A DNA stretch of 64,000 bases from Microcella alkaliphila (GCF_004216855.1 NZ_SGXT01000013.1:62001-126000), one strand, 5' to 3'. Counted from the stretch's first letter, positions 7,301 through 16,887 are shown. Numbers and translations are program-made. Notes: a model not told the origin generated them from the sequence alone.

Positions 7301-8961
7301 TGGTCACCACCGAACTGATCCGTGGCGTCGGCATCGGACGCGGCACCGCTGTCGGCCCGGTCCTGCGGATGCCGGACCCCGTACCCGACCCCGCCGACGC
7401 ACGCCGTGACGGCTCGGCGGAGGACGAGCAGGCTCGCGCAACCGAGGCTCTGGCGGCCACCTCCGCTCAGCTGCGGGCCCGCGGCCAGGCAGCTGGCGGC
7501 ACCGCCGCCGAGGTGCTCGACGCGCTCGCGATGATGGCCGACGACCCCGCCCTTGCCGCCGACGTCACCCACCGTATCGACGACGGCGCGACCGCCGAGT
7601 ACGCCATTCACGCCGCCATGGCGTCCTTCCGCGACATGCTCGCCTCGATGGGCGGCTACCTCGGCGAGCGTGCCGGTGACCTTGACGATGTCGCCCGACG
7701 GGCGATCGCCCACCTCATGGGGCTCCCCGAGCCGGGCGTTCCTCGGTCAGACACCCCGTTCATCCTGGTCGCCCGAGACCTCGCCCCCGCCGACACGGCC
7801 ACCCTCGACCTCGACAGCGTGCTCGCGCTCGTGACCACGGATGGCGGACCCACCTCGCACACCGCGATTCTCGCCCGCGAGAAGGGCATCACCGCCGTGG
7901 TGGGCGCAACGGGTGCGGCCGAGCTCGTCGATGGCGACCAGGTTCTGGTCGATGCCGAGAACGGAACCGTCGAGCGCGACCCCGACCAGGAACGTGTTGA
8001 CCTCGCGCTGCAGCGCACGGCCGCGCTGTCCGCCATTCGCGCGGCCAGCACCGGCCCGGGGCGATTGGCCGACGGGCACGCTGTGCCGCTGCTGGCCAAC
8101 ATCGGGTCGATCGATTCGGCGCGCGAGGCCGCGGCACGCGGAGCGGAAGGGGTCGGCCTCTTCCGCACCGAGGTGCTGTTCCTCGGCGCCGAAAAGGCTC
8201 CCAGCATCGACGAGCAGGCAGACACCTACCGGGCGGTGTTCGCGGAGTTTCCCGACCAGAAGGTCGTCGTGCGCGTGCTCGACGCCGGGGCTGACAAGCC
8301 GCTCGCCTTCCTCACCGACCAGGGGGAGGAGAACCCCGCTCTGGGTCGCCGCGGCCTGCGGGCACTGCAAGCCCACGAGCAGGTGCTGCGCGACCAGTTG
8401 ACCGCACTGGCGAAAGCGGCCGCGGCGAGCGATGCCCACGTGCAGGTCATGGCGCCCATGGTCTCGACGCCCGAGGAAGCGGAGTACTTCCGCGCCCTCG
8501 CTCACGAACTCGGTGTTCCCACCGCGGGCGTCATGGTCGAGGTGCCGAGCGCCGCGATCCTCGCCGACCACCTCGTGCCGCACGCCGACTTCGTTTCGAT
8601 CGGCACCAACGACCTCACGCAGTACGTGTTCGCCGCCGACCGACTCCTCGGCACAGTGGCTCACCTGCAGGACCCGTGGCACCCAGCCGTGCTGCGCCTC
8701 ATCGAGACGGTGGGTCGTGCCGGCGCGGAAAACGGTGTGCCGGTCGGCATCTGCGGCGAGGCCGCAGCCGACCCATCGCTGGCCATCGTGCTCGTGGGGC
8801 TCGGGGCGACGACGCTGTCGATGTCGTCCACGTCGATTGCCGACGTGCGCGCCGAGCTGTCGCAGGTCACCCTCGACGACGCGCGGCGCCTCGCGGCGCT
8901 CGCCGCCTCCGCCCCGAGCGCGGAGGCCGCGCGGCGCGCGGTCGCCGACGCCCGTTCCTAA
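7300..8961 (+). CDS. ptsI: PTS enzyme I
   Basis: This 553-residue phosphoenolpyruvate-protein phosphotransferase starts the phosphorelay by taking phosphate from PEP. It shows the N-terminal HPr-binding helical region, the phosphohistidine motif DGGPTSHTAILAREKGITAVVG (His about residue 187), and the TIM-barrel PEP-binding domain with GVGLFRTEVLFLG, PALGRRGLRA, VMVEVPSAAILAD, SIGTNDLTQYVFAADR and GICGEAA. The length is normal for the family. The proposed start is the ATG overlapping the ptsH stop; MVTTELIRGVGIGRGTAVGPV aligns with the usual N terminus. The gene is followed after 58 nt by mtlA. Confidence 0.95.
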   Translation: MVTTELIRGVGIGRGTAVGPVLRMPDPVPDPADARRDGSAEDEQARATEALAATSAQLRARGQAAGGTAAEVLDALAMMADDPALAADVTHRIDDGATAEYAIHAAMASFRDMLASMGGYLGERAGDLDDVARRAIAHLMGLPEPGVPRSDTPFILVARDLAPADTATLDLDSVLALVTTDGGPTSHTAILAREKGITAVVGATGAAELVDGDQVLVDAENGTVERDPDQERVDLALQRTAALSAIRAASTGPGRLADGHAVPLLANIGSIDSAREAAARGAEGVGLFRTEVLFLGAEKAPSIDEQADTYRAVFAEFPDQKVVVRVLDAGADKPLAFLTDQGEENPALGRRGLRALQAHEQVLRDQLTALAKAAAASDAHVQVMAPMVSTPEEAEYFRALAHELGVPTAGVMVEVPSAAILADHLVPHADFVSIGTNDLTQYVFAADRLLGTVAHLQDPWHPAVLRLIETVGRAGAENGVPVGICGEAAADPSLAIVLVGLGATTLSMSSTSIADVRAELSQVTLDDARRLAALAASAPSAEAARRAVADARS

Positions 8962-9019
8962 GCCCCCGTCCGTCCCTCTATCCCCGCACCATCCACCCCC
9001 TCTATACAAGGAGACACTC

Positions 9020-10474
9020 ATGACGACGACGTCAGCCCCTCCGGCCCGCTCAGGCGCGCGCGTGCGCGTTCAGCGGTTCGGCACCTTCCTGAGCGGCATG
9101 ATCATGCCGAACATCGCGGCCTTCATCGCCTGGGGCTTCATCACGGCGTTCTTCATCCCGACGGGGTGGACGCCGAACGAGCAGCTCGTGCAGCTCGTCG
9201 ATCCGATGATCCTGTACTTGCTGCCTCTTCTCATCGCGAACACCGGTGGACGCATGGTCTATGGCGTTCGTGGCGGTGTCGTCGCGACCATCGGCACGAT
9301 GGGCGTCATCGTGGGCACGTCGATTCCGATGTTCATCGGCGCGATGCTGATGGGACCGCTGGCCGCGTGGTTGATGAAGCAGGTCGACAAGATCTGGGCG
9401 GGCAAGATCCGCGCCGGTTTCGAGATGCTCGTTGACAACTTCTCGGCCGGTATCCTCGGCTTCCTTCTGGCGCTCGGCGGCTTCTTCGGAATCGCCCCCG
9501 TCGTCACCGTGCTCAGCGACGCGCTCGGCGCGGGCGCCCGCTTCCTCACGGAGACCGGCCTGCTGCCGCTCGCGAGCCTCGTGATTGAGCCCGGCAAGGT
9601 GCTGTTCCTCAACAACGCCATCAACCAGGGCGTCCTCACGCCGCTCGGTATTCAGCAGGCGGCGCAGGACGGAAAGTCGATCCTGTTCCTGCTCGAGGCC
9701 AACCCCGGCCCGGGTCTCGGCCTGCTGCTTGCCTTCGCGCTGTTCGGCGTCGGTATCGCCCGCGCATCGGCCCCGGGTGCGATCATCATCCACTTCCTGG
9801 GAGGAATCCACGAGATCTACTTCCCGTACGTGCTGATGAAGCCGATCCTGATCGTCGCGATGATCGCGGGTGGCGCCACCGGCATCACCACGAACCTGAT
9901 CTTCGGTTCAGGGCTTCGCGCACCCGCGTCGCCCGGCTCGATCTTCGCGGTGTTGCTGCAGACCGCGAGCGACAGCTACGTGGGCGTCGTCCTCTCGGTC
10001 GTGCTGTCGGCCACCGTGTCGTTCCTGGTCGCGAGCCTCATCCTGCGGGCGAGCCGCAAGAAGGACCTCGCGGCAATCGAGGCCGGCACCGACACGTTCG
10101 GCGCATCCGTCGCGCAGAACGCCGAGAACAAGGGCGGCGAGTCGAAGGTGGCGAGCCTGCTCGGCACCGACACCGCCACGGCGGTTCGCATCGACAACGT
10201 CGTGTTCGCATGCGACGCCGGCATGGGGTCAAGTGCCATGGGTGCGACGATCCTGCGCAAGAAGTTCGCCGACGCGGGCCTCGCCGACGTGACCGTGACC
10301 AATGTGTCGATCGCCAACCTCGACGAGACCGCCGACCTGGTCATCACCCACCAGGACCTGACCGCTCGAGCGACGGAGGCGGCGCCGCAGGCGCAGCACA
10401 TCTCGGTCGAGAACTTCATGTCGAGCCCGAAGTACGACGAGGTCGTCGCCCTCGTCAAGAGCCAGCGAGTCTAG
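9020..10474 (+). CDS. mtlA: Mannitol PTS permease EIICB
   Basis: This 484-residue integral membrane protein takes up mannitol and phosphorylates it. The EIIC part (residues about 15-345) begins RVQRFGTFLSGMIMPNIAAFIAWG and contains the mannitol-family landmarks NTGGRMVYGVRGGVV, GFEMLVDNFSAGILG, NNAINQGVLTPLG and HFLGGIHEIYFPYVLMKP. After a linker, the EIIB domain carries the phosphocysteine in VVFACDAGMGSSAMGATIL. There is no fused EIIA, which is encoded by the next gene. AAGGAG precedes the ATG at 9020 by 7 nt. It belongs to the PTS operon that starts at 6717. Confidence 0.95.
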   Translation: MTTTSAPPARSGARVRVQRFGTFLSGMIMPNIAAFIAWGFITAFFIPTGWTPNEQLVQLVDPMILYLLPLLIANTGGRMVYGVRGGVVATIGTMGVIVGTSIPMFIGAMLMGPLAAWLMKQVDKIWAGKIRAGFEMLVDNFSAGILGFLLALGGFFGIAPVVTVLSDALGAGARFLTETGLLPLASLVIEPGKVLFLNNAINQGVLTPLGIQQAAQDGKSILFLLEANPGPGLGLLLAFALFGVGIARASAPGAIIIHFLGGIHEIYFPYVLMKPILIVAMIAGGATGITTNLIFGSGLRAPASPGSIFAVLLQTASDSYVGVVLSVVLSATVSFLVASLILRASRKKDLAAIEAGTDTFGASVAQNAENKGGESKVASLLGTDTATAVRIDNVVFACDAGMGSSAMGATILRKKFADAGLADVTVTNVSIANLDETADLVITHQDLTARATEAAPQAQHISVENFMSSPKYDEVVALVKSQRV

Positions 10475-10489
10475 GCTCGCTGACACCGT

Positions 10490-10530
10490 CACGGGGGCAT
10501 CGTGAGCAGCTGTGCCGCGGTGCCCCCGTG
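10490..10530 (+). other. Intercistronic stem-loop between mtlA and mtlF
   Basis: CACGGGGGCA (10490-10499) and TGCCCCCGTG (10521-10530) form a perfect 10-bp stem with a 21-nt loop. A smaller stem CAGCGAG/CTCGCTG (10463-10482) straddles the mtlA stop codon. Lying inside the operon without a T tract, they could adjust mtlF expression or protect the upstream message, rather than fully terminate it. Confidence 0.5.
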
Positions 10531-10590
10531 CATCCCCTGATCGAGACCGTGACTCTCGAGACCGTGACCACCGACGAGAAGGAGACCACC

Positions 10591-11028
10591 ATGAGCGCCG
10601 ACGTTCTCACCCCCGACCGCATCGTTCTCGGCGGCACGGCCCGCACCCGCGAGGAGGCGATCAACGAGGGTGGCCGGCTCCTCGTCGCCGCCGGCGCCGT
10701 TGACGAGTCGTACGTCACCGCGATGCACGACCGCGAAGCGTCGGTGTCGACCTTCATGGGCAACCACCTCGCGATCCCGCACGGCACAAACGAGGCGAAG
10801 GATGCGATCCACGTCTCGGCCATGACGCTCGTGCGCTACGACCACCCCATCGATTGGGATGGCAACCCCGTGCGCGTCGTCGCCACCATCGCCGGCAAAG
10901 ACGGCGGCCACATGACCGTGCTGCAGGCCCTCGCGCTCGCGTTCAGTGACGACGCCTCGGTGCAGCGCGTGCTCGACGCCGCCACGCCCGACGACGTGCT
11001 CGCCGTGCTCGGCGACGTCAACGCCTGA
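10591..11028 (+). CDS. mtlF: Mannitol PTS EIIA component
   Basis: This 145-residue EIIA of the mannitol/fructose type transfers phosphate from HPr to the EIIB domain of MtlA. The active histidine is in [19 protein letters not shown], and the fold continues through [29 protein letters not shown], a strongly conserved segment of MtlF proteins. AAGGAG lies a few bases before the ATG. The gene sits 116 nt after mtlA, beyond the stem-loops, and is followed 10 nt later by mtlD. Confidence 0.93.
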   Translation: MSADVLTPDRIVLGGTARTREEAINEGGRLLVAAGAVDESYVTAMHDREASVSTFMGNHLAIPHGTNEAKDAIHVSAMTLVRYDHPIDWDGNPVRVVATIAGKDGGHMTVLQALALAFSDDASVQRVLDAATPDDVLAVLGDVNA

Positions 11029-11038
11029 GGCGACGGTC

Positions 11039-12184
11039 ATGACGGCCGTTCACTTCGGCGCCGGCAACATCGGCCGCGGCTTTATCGGCCTGCTGCTGCA
11101 CCAGGCGGGGCATGACCTCGTCTTCATCGACGTCAACGCACCCCTCATCGCGGCCCTGAACGCGGCCGACAGCTACCGCGTCATCGAAATCGGGCCAGGC
11201 GGTGGAGAGACGACCGTCACGGGCTTTTCCGCCATCGACAGCGCTGCCGACCGTGGCGCCGCCGTGACCGCCGTCGCGACCGCCGACATCGTCACGACGG
11301 CGGTGGGCCCCACCGTGCTGCGCTTCCTCGCGCCGCTCATCGCCGACGGGCTGCGGGCCCGCACGGCGGATGCGCCGCTCGTCATCATGGCCTGCGAGAA
11401 CGCACTGCAGGCGACCGACGCCCTGCGTGCGGAGATCGTGGCGGCGCTCGGCGACGACCGGCGGGCACTGTCACGCGCGATCTTCGCGAACACCGCCGTC
11501 GACCGCATCGTGCCGACCGCCGACCCCGCCGACGGACTCGACGTGCGGGTCGAGCCGTTTTACGAGTGGGCGATCGAATCCGCGCCGTTCGCGGGCTCGC
11601 CCCCCAGCATCCCGGGCGCCCACTTCGTCGACGAGCTCGCGCCATACATCGAGCGCAAGCTGTTCACCGTCAACACCGGCCATGCCTCCACCGCGTACGT
11701 CGGACGTCTCGCGGGCGCCGCCACCATCCACGAGGCGATCGGGATGCCCGCCGTGCGCGACGCCGTTGACGCGGCCCTTCGAGAAACCTCCGCGCTGCTG
11801 GTCGCTCGACACGGCTTCGACCCGGTCGTGCAAGACACCTACCGCGAGACGGCGCTCGGTCGCTTCGCGAACGACGCCCTCGCCGACCCGGTCGAGCGCG
11901 TCGGGCGACAGCCGCTGCGCAAACTCTCGCGGCACGAGCGCCTCATCGAACCGGCGGCCGACCTCGCCGAGCGGGGCGAGCATCCGACCGCACTGGTCGA
12001 GGTGATTGGTGCCGCCCTGCGGTTCGTCGACGTTGCGGACGACTCGGAGAGCGTCGAACTCGGCGAGAAGCTTGCGTCGCTGACACCCGAAGCGTTCGTC
12101 GCCGACGTCACGGGAGTGGAGCCGGGGCATCCTCTGCACTCGGCGCTCGTGAGCCGCGTCGCCGACGCACAGAGCGCACGCTGA
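11039..12184 (+). CDS. mtlD: Mannitol-1-phosphate 5-dehydrogenase
   Basis: This 381-residue NAD-dependent enzyme turns mannitol 1-phosphate into fructose 6-phosphate, completing mannitol entry into glycolysis. The N terminus [20 protein letters not shown] is the MtlD-type Rossmann motif. Later landmarks are [29 protein letters not shown], and [20 protein letters not shown], which holds the catalytic lysine region of the polyol-specific long-chain dehydrogenases. The 3' end overlaps the convergent DUF4349 gene by 77 bp, so there is no room for a normal terminator between them. Confidence 0.94.
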   Translation: MTAVHFGAGNIGRGFIGLLLHQAGHDLVFIDVNAPLIAALNAADSYRVIEIGPGGGETTVTGFSAIDSAADRGAAVTAVATADIVTTAVGPTVLRFLAPLIADGLRARTADAPLVIMACENALQATDALRAEIVAALGDDRRALSRAIFANTAVDRIVPTADPADGLDVRVEPFYEWAIESAPFAGSPPSIPGAHFVDELAPYIERKLFTVNTGHASTAYVGRLAGAATIHEAIGMPAVRDAVDAALRETSALLVARHGFDPVVQDTYRETALGRFANDALADPVERVGRQPLRKLSRHERLIEPAADLAERGEHPTALVEVIGAALRFVDVADDSESVELGEKLASLTPEAFVADVTGVEPGHPLHSALVSRVADAQSAR

Positions 12185-13046
12185 CCCATACGATCGCGGC
12201 GATCACGCCGAGCACCGCCAGCCACGGGAGCATGATGCCCGCGAGCACCAGTGCGGCCGAGCCGAAGGTGACGAGAGCGTCCCACCCCTGACGGAGTCCG
12301 TCGAGGAACGTCCCGGGCTCGGTCGGCGGGGCGACCGCCTCCGAGCCGAGCGTGAGGGTCAGCGTCGATAGCGACACGCGGTCGGCCAGCGAACGGCGCT
12401 GGGCTTGCAGGCTCTCGAGCTGGCCCTGCCGGTCGGCGACCACCGACTCGAGCGTGATCAGATCCTCGATGTCGTCGGCCTGCACGAGCAGCGCCAACAG
12501 GCGATCAAGCGACGCTTCGAGAGCGCCGATGCGCGCATCCAGGTCTTGCACCTCGCGCGTCACGTCGCTCGCGCTGAGGCTCAACTCTTCGAGCTCACCG
12601 AGCGCCTTCAACTCGTCGATGGTCGGCTGAAGCACCTCGCTGGGAATGCGCAGCACCAGCTCGGCGCCGCCCGCATCCTCGTTGTGCGGCGCGTACTCGG
12701 TGCGTCCATCGACGCGACCGCCCACTCGCTCGGTGATGCGGGCCGCCTCGGCGGCGGCCTCCAGCGGCGCCTCGACCGTCACGTACATCCACCCGGTGGT
12801 GATGACTTGGCGACCGTCGCCGGGCGCCGGGGCGCTGATCGGGCCTCCCTCGTCACCGGCCGATCCGTCGCTGCCGAGATCGCGGTCGTCGACCGGCGTG
12901 TCGGGAGCCGGCATGCCGGGCTCGAATTCGCCGCTCCAGCCGCCGCCGGCGTCCGATCCGGATTCGGCGCCTGCCGAGCATCCGGCAAGCAGGAGGGCCG
13001 CAGAGAGCGCGGCGAGCGGGGCGAGGGCGAGGCGTGTGCGAGTCAT
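12108..13046 (-). CDS. DUF4349 lipoprotein
   Basis: This 312-residue protein has a lipoprotein signal peptide ([10 protein letters not shown], lipobox cysteine near residue 23), an acidic/glycine-rich linker, then the DUF4349 domain starting at [39 protein letters not shown] coiled-coil stretch follows ([24 protein letters not shown]...[19 protein letters not shown]), then a C-terminal transmembrane helix ([21 protein letters not shown]) and a basic tail. It is probably tethered outside the membrane. The function is unknown. The ATG at 13046 is set by the signal peptide and by a -10 element 7 nt upstream; the longer upstream frame reads as low-complexity non-protein. Confidence 0.88.
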   Translation of the reverse strand: MTRTRLALAPLAALSAALLLAGCSAGAESGSDAGGGWSGEFEPGMPAPDTPVDDRDLGSDGSAGDEGGPISAPAPGDGRQVITTGWMYVTVEAPLEAAAEAARITERVGGRVDGRTEYAPHNEDAGGAELVLRIPSEVLQPTIDELKALGELEELSLSASDVTREVQDLDARIGALEASLDRLLALLVQADDIEDLITLESVVADRQGQLESLQAQRRSLADRVSLSTLTLTLGSEAVAPPTEPGTFLDGLRQGWDALVTFGSAALVLAGIMLPWLAVLGVIAAIVWVSVRSVRRRRGSRAPSAEDAPAPLP

Positions 13047-13053
13047 GGCGGTG

Positions 13054-13059
13054 ACGCTA
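13054..13059 (-). promoter_or_regulatory. Leaderless -10 element of the DUF4349 gene
   Basis: TAGCGT read on the minus strand, 7 nt from the ATG at 13046. Confidence 0.5.
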
Positions 13060-13252
13060 CGCCCGCAATTGTTCGCCCCACCACCCAACGTTTTTCGGAG
13101 ATGCGCAACCGTTATCTGAACTCTTCCTGACAGGGCACAGAGCGTCCGGTGCAAACCCTCGAACGGGATGCGCGGCCCCCGATAGCGTCGAAGCACGCGG
13201 TCACACACCGCGACCCGCTTCCCCGGGAATCGACCGACAGAGGAGGACGACC

Positions 13253-13468
13253 GTGGGTTTGATGGATAGCGCGAAGGACGCCGCCGAGGCGACCGGCGAG
13301 AAGATCGGCCGCAAGGTCGACGATGCCAAAGAGGCCGCCAGCGACAAGGTCGACGAGATGCAGGCCGACGCTGAGGTGAAGAAGAAGGAAGCCGAGCTGA
13401 AGAAGGCCGAATCCGAGGCCGAGGCGACGAAGGCGAAGAACGAATACAAAAAAGACCTGCGCGACTAG
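13253..13468 (+). CDS. Small helical CsbD/LEA-like protein
   Basis: This 71-residue, highly charged protein has a composition almost free of aromatic residues and repeating Ala/Lys/Glu/Asp blocks (SAKDAAEATGEKIGRK, DDAKEAASDKVDEMQ, KKKEAELKKAESEAEATKAK), which predicts one long amphipathic helix. It resembles small CsbD-like or late-embryogenesis-type stress proteins, but I cannot place it in one family. GTG 13253 has GAGGAGG at a good distance; an ATG three codons later is possible. A small dyad GCGGTcacacACCGC (13197-13211) lies upstream. It forms its own unit, closed by a strong hairpin. Confidence 0.75.
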   Translation: MGLMDSAKDAAEATGEKIGRKVDDAKEAASDKVDEMQADAEVKKKEAELKKAESEAEATKAKNEYKKDLRD

Positions 13469-13484
13469 GGGTGGACGCGAAGGG

Positions 13485-13513
13485 CACGGGGGTCGGCTGA
13501 GCCGGCCCCCGTG
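13485..13513 (+). terminator. Strong intrinsic terminator hairpin
   Basis: CACGGGGGTCGGC pairs with GCCGGCCCCCGTG over 13 positions (one G-T wobble) around a 3-nt loop, 16 nt after the stop of the small helical gene. There is no long T tract, as is usual in high-GC actinobacteria. Confidence 0.75.
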
Positions 13514-13563
13514 TTGCGTGTTCCGGCTGTCCTGTCGGGCGTGGTGTGGGGAAGAATGCGGGC

Positions 13564-14397
13564 ATGACGGCAACACTCGGAGACCGGTTCCGCGCGTGGG
13601 TGCGCCGACGCCGGGCGCCGCTGCTGCACATCGCCGGTGACACGGGAGGCGACGGGCCGGTCGTCGTCATGATTCACGGCATCGCGTCGTCGTCCGTGAC
13701 CTTCCAGAACCTCGTTCCGCTCCTGGAGGCAGACCACCGCTGCATCACGATCGACATTCTCGGGTTCGGCCAATCACCCGCCCCGCCCGACTGGGACTAC
13801 ACGCTCGCCGAGCACGCAGCGGCGCTCGACACCACGATCCGGTCCCTTCGGATTCGGAGGCCGTTCATCCTGATCGGGCACTCGCTTGGCAGTCTCATCG
13901 CCACTCGCTACGCCGCGAGGCACCCCAACGGTGTGTCGCGGTTGGTCTTGGTCAGCCCTCCGCTGTACCTGCCGCCCGAGATGATCGGCGACCGCGCCGA
14001 CCGAACGGGCATGGGCGCGTACTTTGCGCTGTACGAGTTTTTGCGCGGCAACCAAGAGTTCACGGTGCGCGCCGCCGCCGCACTTGCCCGCATCGCGCCG
14101 ATCAAGAACGTGCTTGAGGTCACGGCCGACAACTGGGTGCCGTTCACCCGGTCTCTGCAGAACGCGATCGAATCGCAGACCACAATCGCCGACCTCGCCG
14201 CTGTTGACGCGCCCGTCGACCTGGTCTACGGCACCCTCGACCCATTCCTCGCCCCGGGCGGGCTGAAGATCGCCGAGCGCCTGCGCCATGTCTCTGCTCA
14301 CCGCGTGGCGGGCAACGACCACCTGGTGCGGCCGCGACTCGCCGAAGCGGTCGCCGCCGTCGTACGGGATGACAAGACCGCCGACGAGCGCGGTTAG
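13564..14397 (+). CDS. Alpha/beta hydrolase
   Basis: This 277-residue hydrolase has the alpha/beta fold. The oxyanion region is VVVMIHGIASSS, the nucleophile elbow GHSLGS carries the serine, the acid is probably the aspartate in LVYGTLDPFL, and the catalytic histidine lies in AGNDHLVRP. An AAGAAT element 6 nt before the ATG suggests another leaderless start. The substrate is unknown. The end is 9 nt from the next gene, whose promoter lies inside this one's last codons. Confidence 0.85.
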   Translation: MTATLGDRFRAWVRRRRAPLLHIAGDTGGDGPVVVMIHGIASSSVTFQNLVPLLEADHRCITIDILGFGQSPAPPDWDYTLAEHAAALDTTIRSLRIRRPFILIGHSLGSLIATRYAARHPNGVSRLVLVSPPLYLPPEMIGDRADRTGMGAYFALYEFLRGNQEFTVRAAAALARIAPIKNVLEVTADNWVPFTRSLQNAIESQTTIADLAAVDAPVDLVYGTLDPFLAPGGLKIAERLRHVSAHRVAGNDHLVRPRLAEAVAAVVRDDKTADERG

Positions 14398-14400
14398 TCT
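14395..14400 (+). promoter_or_regulatory. Leaderless -10 element of the aldo/keto reductase
   Basis: TAGTCT, 6 nt, ATG at 14407. The TAG of the -10 is also the stop codon of the preceding hydrolase. TGACAA at 14370-14375 is a possible -35 (spacer 19). Confidence 0.5.
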
Positions 14401-14406
14401 TTTCGA

Positions 14407-15393
14407 ATGCATACATCGGTACTGGGTCGCACCGGAGCGACCGTCTCATCGATCGGACTCGGAACCTGGCAGCTCGGTGCCGACTGGGGCGAGGTGAGCG
14501 AGGCCGACGCATTCAGCGTTCTCGACGCTGCCGTTGAGTCGGGCGTCACGATCTTCGACACCGCCGACGTCTACGGCGACGGCCGCAGCGAGCAGATCAT
14601 CGGCCGCTACCGGCGCGAGCGGCCCGACGCGAATGTTTTTGTCGCGACCAAGATGGGTCGTCGCCTGCCGCAGGTGCCCGAGAACTACTCGACCGAGAAC
14701 TTCCTCGCCTGGAACGATCGCAGCCGCCAGAACCTGCAGGTCGACACGCTCGACCTCGTGCAGCTGCACTGCCCACCGACCCCTGTGTACTCGATCGACC
14801 GCGTCTACGACGACCTCGACGCCATGGTCGACGCCGGCCGCATCCGCCACTACGGCGTCAGCGTCGAGACGGTCGAGGAGGCGCTCACCGCCATCGCCCG
14901 CCCCAACGTCGCGAGCGTTCAGATCATCGTCAACGCGTTCCGCCTGAAGCCCCTGGATGCTGTTCTGCCGGCCGCGCAGGAATCCGGCGTCGGCATCATT
15001 GCCCGCGTCCCGCTCGCCTCCGGCCTGCTGAGCGGCCGCTACTCGCGCGAGACGACGTTCGCCGAAAACGACCACCGGAACTACAACCGCAACGGCGACG
15101 CCTTCGATGTCGGCGAGACCTTCTCGGGCGTGAACTACGACGACGGTGTGGAGGCCGCCCAGCAGTTCGCGGCGCTCGCCGCCGAACACGACCTCGCCCC
15201 CGCCACCGCAGCGCTGGCGTGGCTTGTGCACCTGCCCGGCATTTCGACCGTGATCCCGGGGGCGCGCTCGCCCGAGCAGGCCCGCATGAACGCGGCGGCG
15301 GGCGGCGTCGAGCCGCTCGGGGACGACTTCCACGCTCGCGTGGTGGCGCTGTACGACCAGTACTTCCGCGCCGCCGTGCATCCTCGCTGGTGA
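14407..15393 (+). CDS. Aldo/keto reductase
   Basis: This 328-residue NADPH-dependent oxidoreductase has the aldo/keto reductase barrel. The N terminus is HTSVLGRTGATVSSIGLGTWQLG. The catalytic Asp and Tyr are in IFDTADVYGDGRSEQIIG, the Lys in VFVATKMGRR, and the later segment VQLHCPPTP ends in Pro where many family members have His. The NADPH-binding end is STVIPGARSPEQARMNAAA. It resembles the YajO/general stress 69 group. The substrate is unknown. The stop overlaps the next gene's GTG (GTGA). Confidence 0.87.
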   Translation: MHTSVLGRTGATVSSIGLGTWQLGADWGEVSEADAFSVLDAAVESGVTIFDTADVYGDGRSEQIIGRYRRERPDANVFVATKMGRRLPQVPENYSTENFLAWNDRSRQNLQVDTLDLVQLHCPPTPVYSIDRVYDDLDAMVDAGRIRHYGVSVETVEEALTAIARPNVASVQIIVNAFRLKPLDAVLPAAQESGVGIIARVPLASGLLSGRYSRETTFAENDHRNYNRNGDAFDVGETFSGVNYDDGVEAAQQFAALAAEHDLAPATAALAWLVHLPGISTVIPGARSPEQARMNAAAGGVEPLGDDFHARVVALYDQYFRAAVHPRW

Positions 15394-16808
15394 GCTCGGA
15401 GGCCACCCCGGGCAGTGAGCGGCGCGGCCTCGGCCGCACCTTCGCCAACGTTTTCACGGCGAACTTGGCCTCGAGCCTGGGTGACGGCATTGCGCGCACG
15501 GCCGCGCCGCTGCTCGCGGCGCGCCTCACCGACGACCCGGTGCTCATTGCCGGGCTCGCCGCGCTCGCGATGCTGCCCTGGCTGCTATTCGCCCTGCCGA
15601 GCGGGATCCTCGTCGACCGCATGGACAGGCGGCACGCCCTCGCGCTGGCCGCCTCGGTGCGCACCGTGCTCGCCGTAGGATTGCTCGCGCTCGTGTGGAC
15701 CGACGCCCTCACCATTTGGTGGCTCTACCTGCTGATCTTCGTCTACGGCGCGTGCGAGACCCTCTACGACGGAGCGATCCGCGCGGTGGTGCCGAGCGTT
15801 GTGCCGAAGAAGAAGCTGTCGCGCGCGAACGCCCGCATCGAAGGCGCCGAGCTGGTGGTGCAAAACTTCGCCGCGGCCCCGCTGACCTCGGCGCTGTTCG
15901 CCGTCGCCGTGCTGATCCCGCTCGGACTGCTGGGCGCGGCCTACGGGCTCGCCGTCGTGCTTGCGGTGTTGCTGCCGCAGGTGGCGTCGGGGCGGCAGTT
16001 TCGGGGCGCAGCCGCGACGAGCGGCCGGCCGGCGCAGCCGGACGCCGCGGACGCGAGCGACGAGCAGGGCGCACCGCGAGCATCCACTTCAGCTCTTTCG
16101 GCGCCGCCCGCCGAGCCGTTCCGCCGCCAGCTGGTCGACGGCTGGCGGTTCATCATGGCGAACCGGCAGCTGCGCACCCTGTGGTTCTTCACGACCGCGA
16201 CCGGGCTGCTGTACGCCGCATCGTCGGCGACGCTCGTGCTGTTCGTGCTGCAGACGCTCGCGATCCCGGAGGCGGCGTTCGGACTCTTCCTGCTGTCGGG
16301 CGCGGTCGGCGGGCTCATCGGGTCGGTGGTGGCATCGCGACTGCAAGGTCGATTCGGGCTCGGGGCGATCATGGCCGCGATGAACCTCATCGCCGGGGCG
16401 GCGACGCTCGTCATGGGCATGTGGTCGGTCGCCGCCGTCGGCGTCATCGGGTTCGCCGTCGCGTCGGGCAGCGTCACCATCTGGAACATCCTGATGATGT
16501 CGTACCGGCAGGCGATCGTGCCCGGCCGGTTGCTCGGGCGGGTGCACGGAACCTGGCGCACCTTGCTGTGGGGGTCGATGCCGCTCGGCTCGGTCATCGG
16601 CGGCGCCATCGCGCTCGTCGACCTGCGGCTGCCGTGGATTATCGGCGGCGGCCTCATGACCCTGCTCGCGCTCATGTTCTACCGGTTCCTGATGGGGCTG
16701 CCGAACCCCGAAGACATCGACAACGGCGACGAGCCGCCGCCCGTCACCGACGCGCTGCCGGCCGTCGGGTCGGGCACGCCGCCGGGCCAGCCGACGGCCG
16801 ACCGGTAG
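15390..16808 (+). CDS. MFS transporter (EntS-like exporter)
   Basis: This 472-residue member of the major facilitator superfamily has about twelve hydrophobic helices. The first half holds LGDGIARTAAPLLAARLTDDP and the loop PSGILVDRMDRRHAL, typical of EntS-like drug/siderophore exporters. A hydrophilic Ala/Ser/Pro/Asp-rich insertion of about 45 residues (QFRGAAATSGRPAQPDAADA to SAPPAEPFRRQ) separates the two halves and is longer than usual. GTG 15390 overlaps the aldo/keto reductase stop, indicating translational coupling. Its neighbour 80 nt downstream is a siderophore-interacting reductase, so siderophore or xenobiotic export is plausible (inference). Confidence 0.85.
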   Translation: MSSEATPGSERRGLGRTFANVFTANLASSLGDGIARTAAPLLAARLTDDPVLIAGLAALAMLPWLLFALPSGILVDRMDRRHALALAASVRTVLAVGLLALVWTDALTIWWLYLLIFVYGACETLYDGAIRAVVPSVVPKKKLSRANARIEGAELVVQNFAAAPLTSALFAVAVLIPLGLLGAAYGLAVVLAVLLPQVASGRQFRGAAATSGRPAQPDAADASDEQGAPRASTSALSAPPAEPFRRQLVDGWRFIMANRQLRTLWFFTTATGLLYAASSATLVLFVLQTLAIPEAAFGLFLLSGAVGGLIGSVVASRLQGRFGLGAIMAAMNLIAGAATLVMGMWSVAAVGVIGFAVASGSVTIWNILMMSYRQAIVPGRLLGRVHGTWRTLLWGSMPLGSVIGGAIALVDLRLPWIIGGGLMTLLALMFYRFLMGLPNPEDIDNGDEPPPVTDALPAVGSGTPPGQPTADR

Positions 16809-16874
16809 GAGGCCCTCGGTATGCACCGCCCGCGACGGGTGGGGGCGGGGGTTCGAGGGTTGGGGCCGTCCGGC

Positions 16875-16880
16875 TAGGCT
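16875..16880 (+). promoter_or_regulatory. Leaderless -10 element of the siderophore reductase gene
   Basis: TAGGCT, 7 nt, ATG at 16888. Confidence 0.5.
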
Positions 16881-16887
16881 CGGGCGC

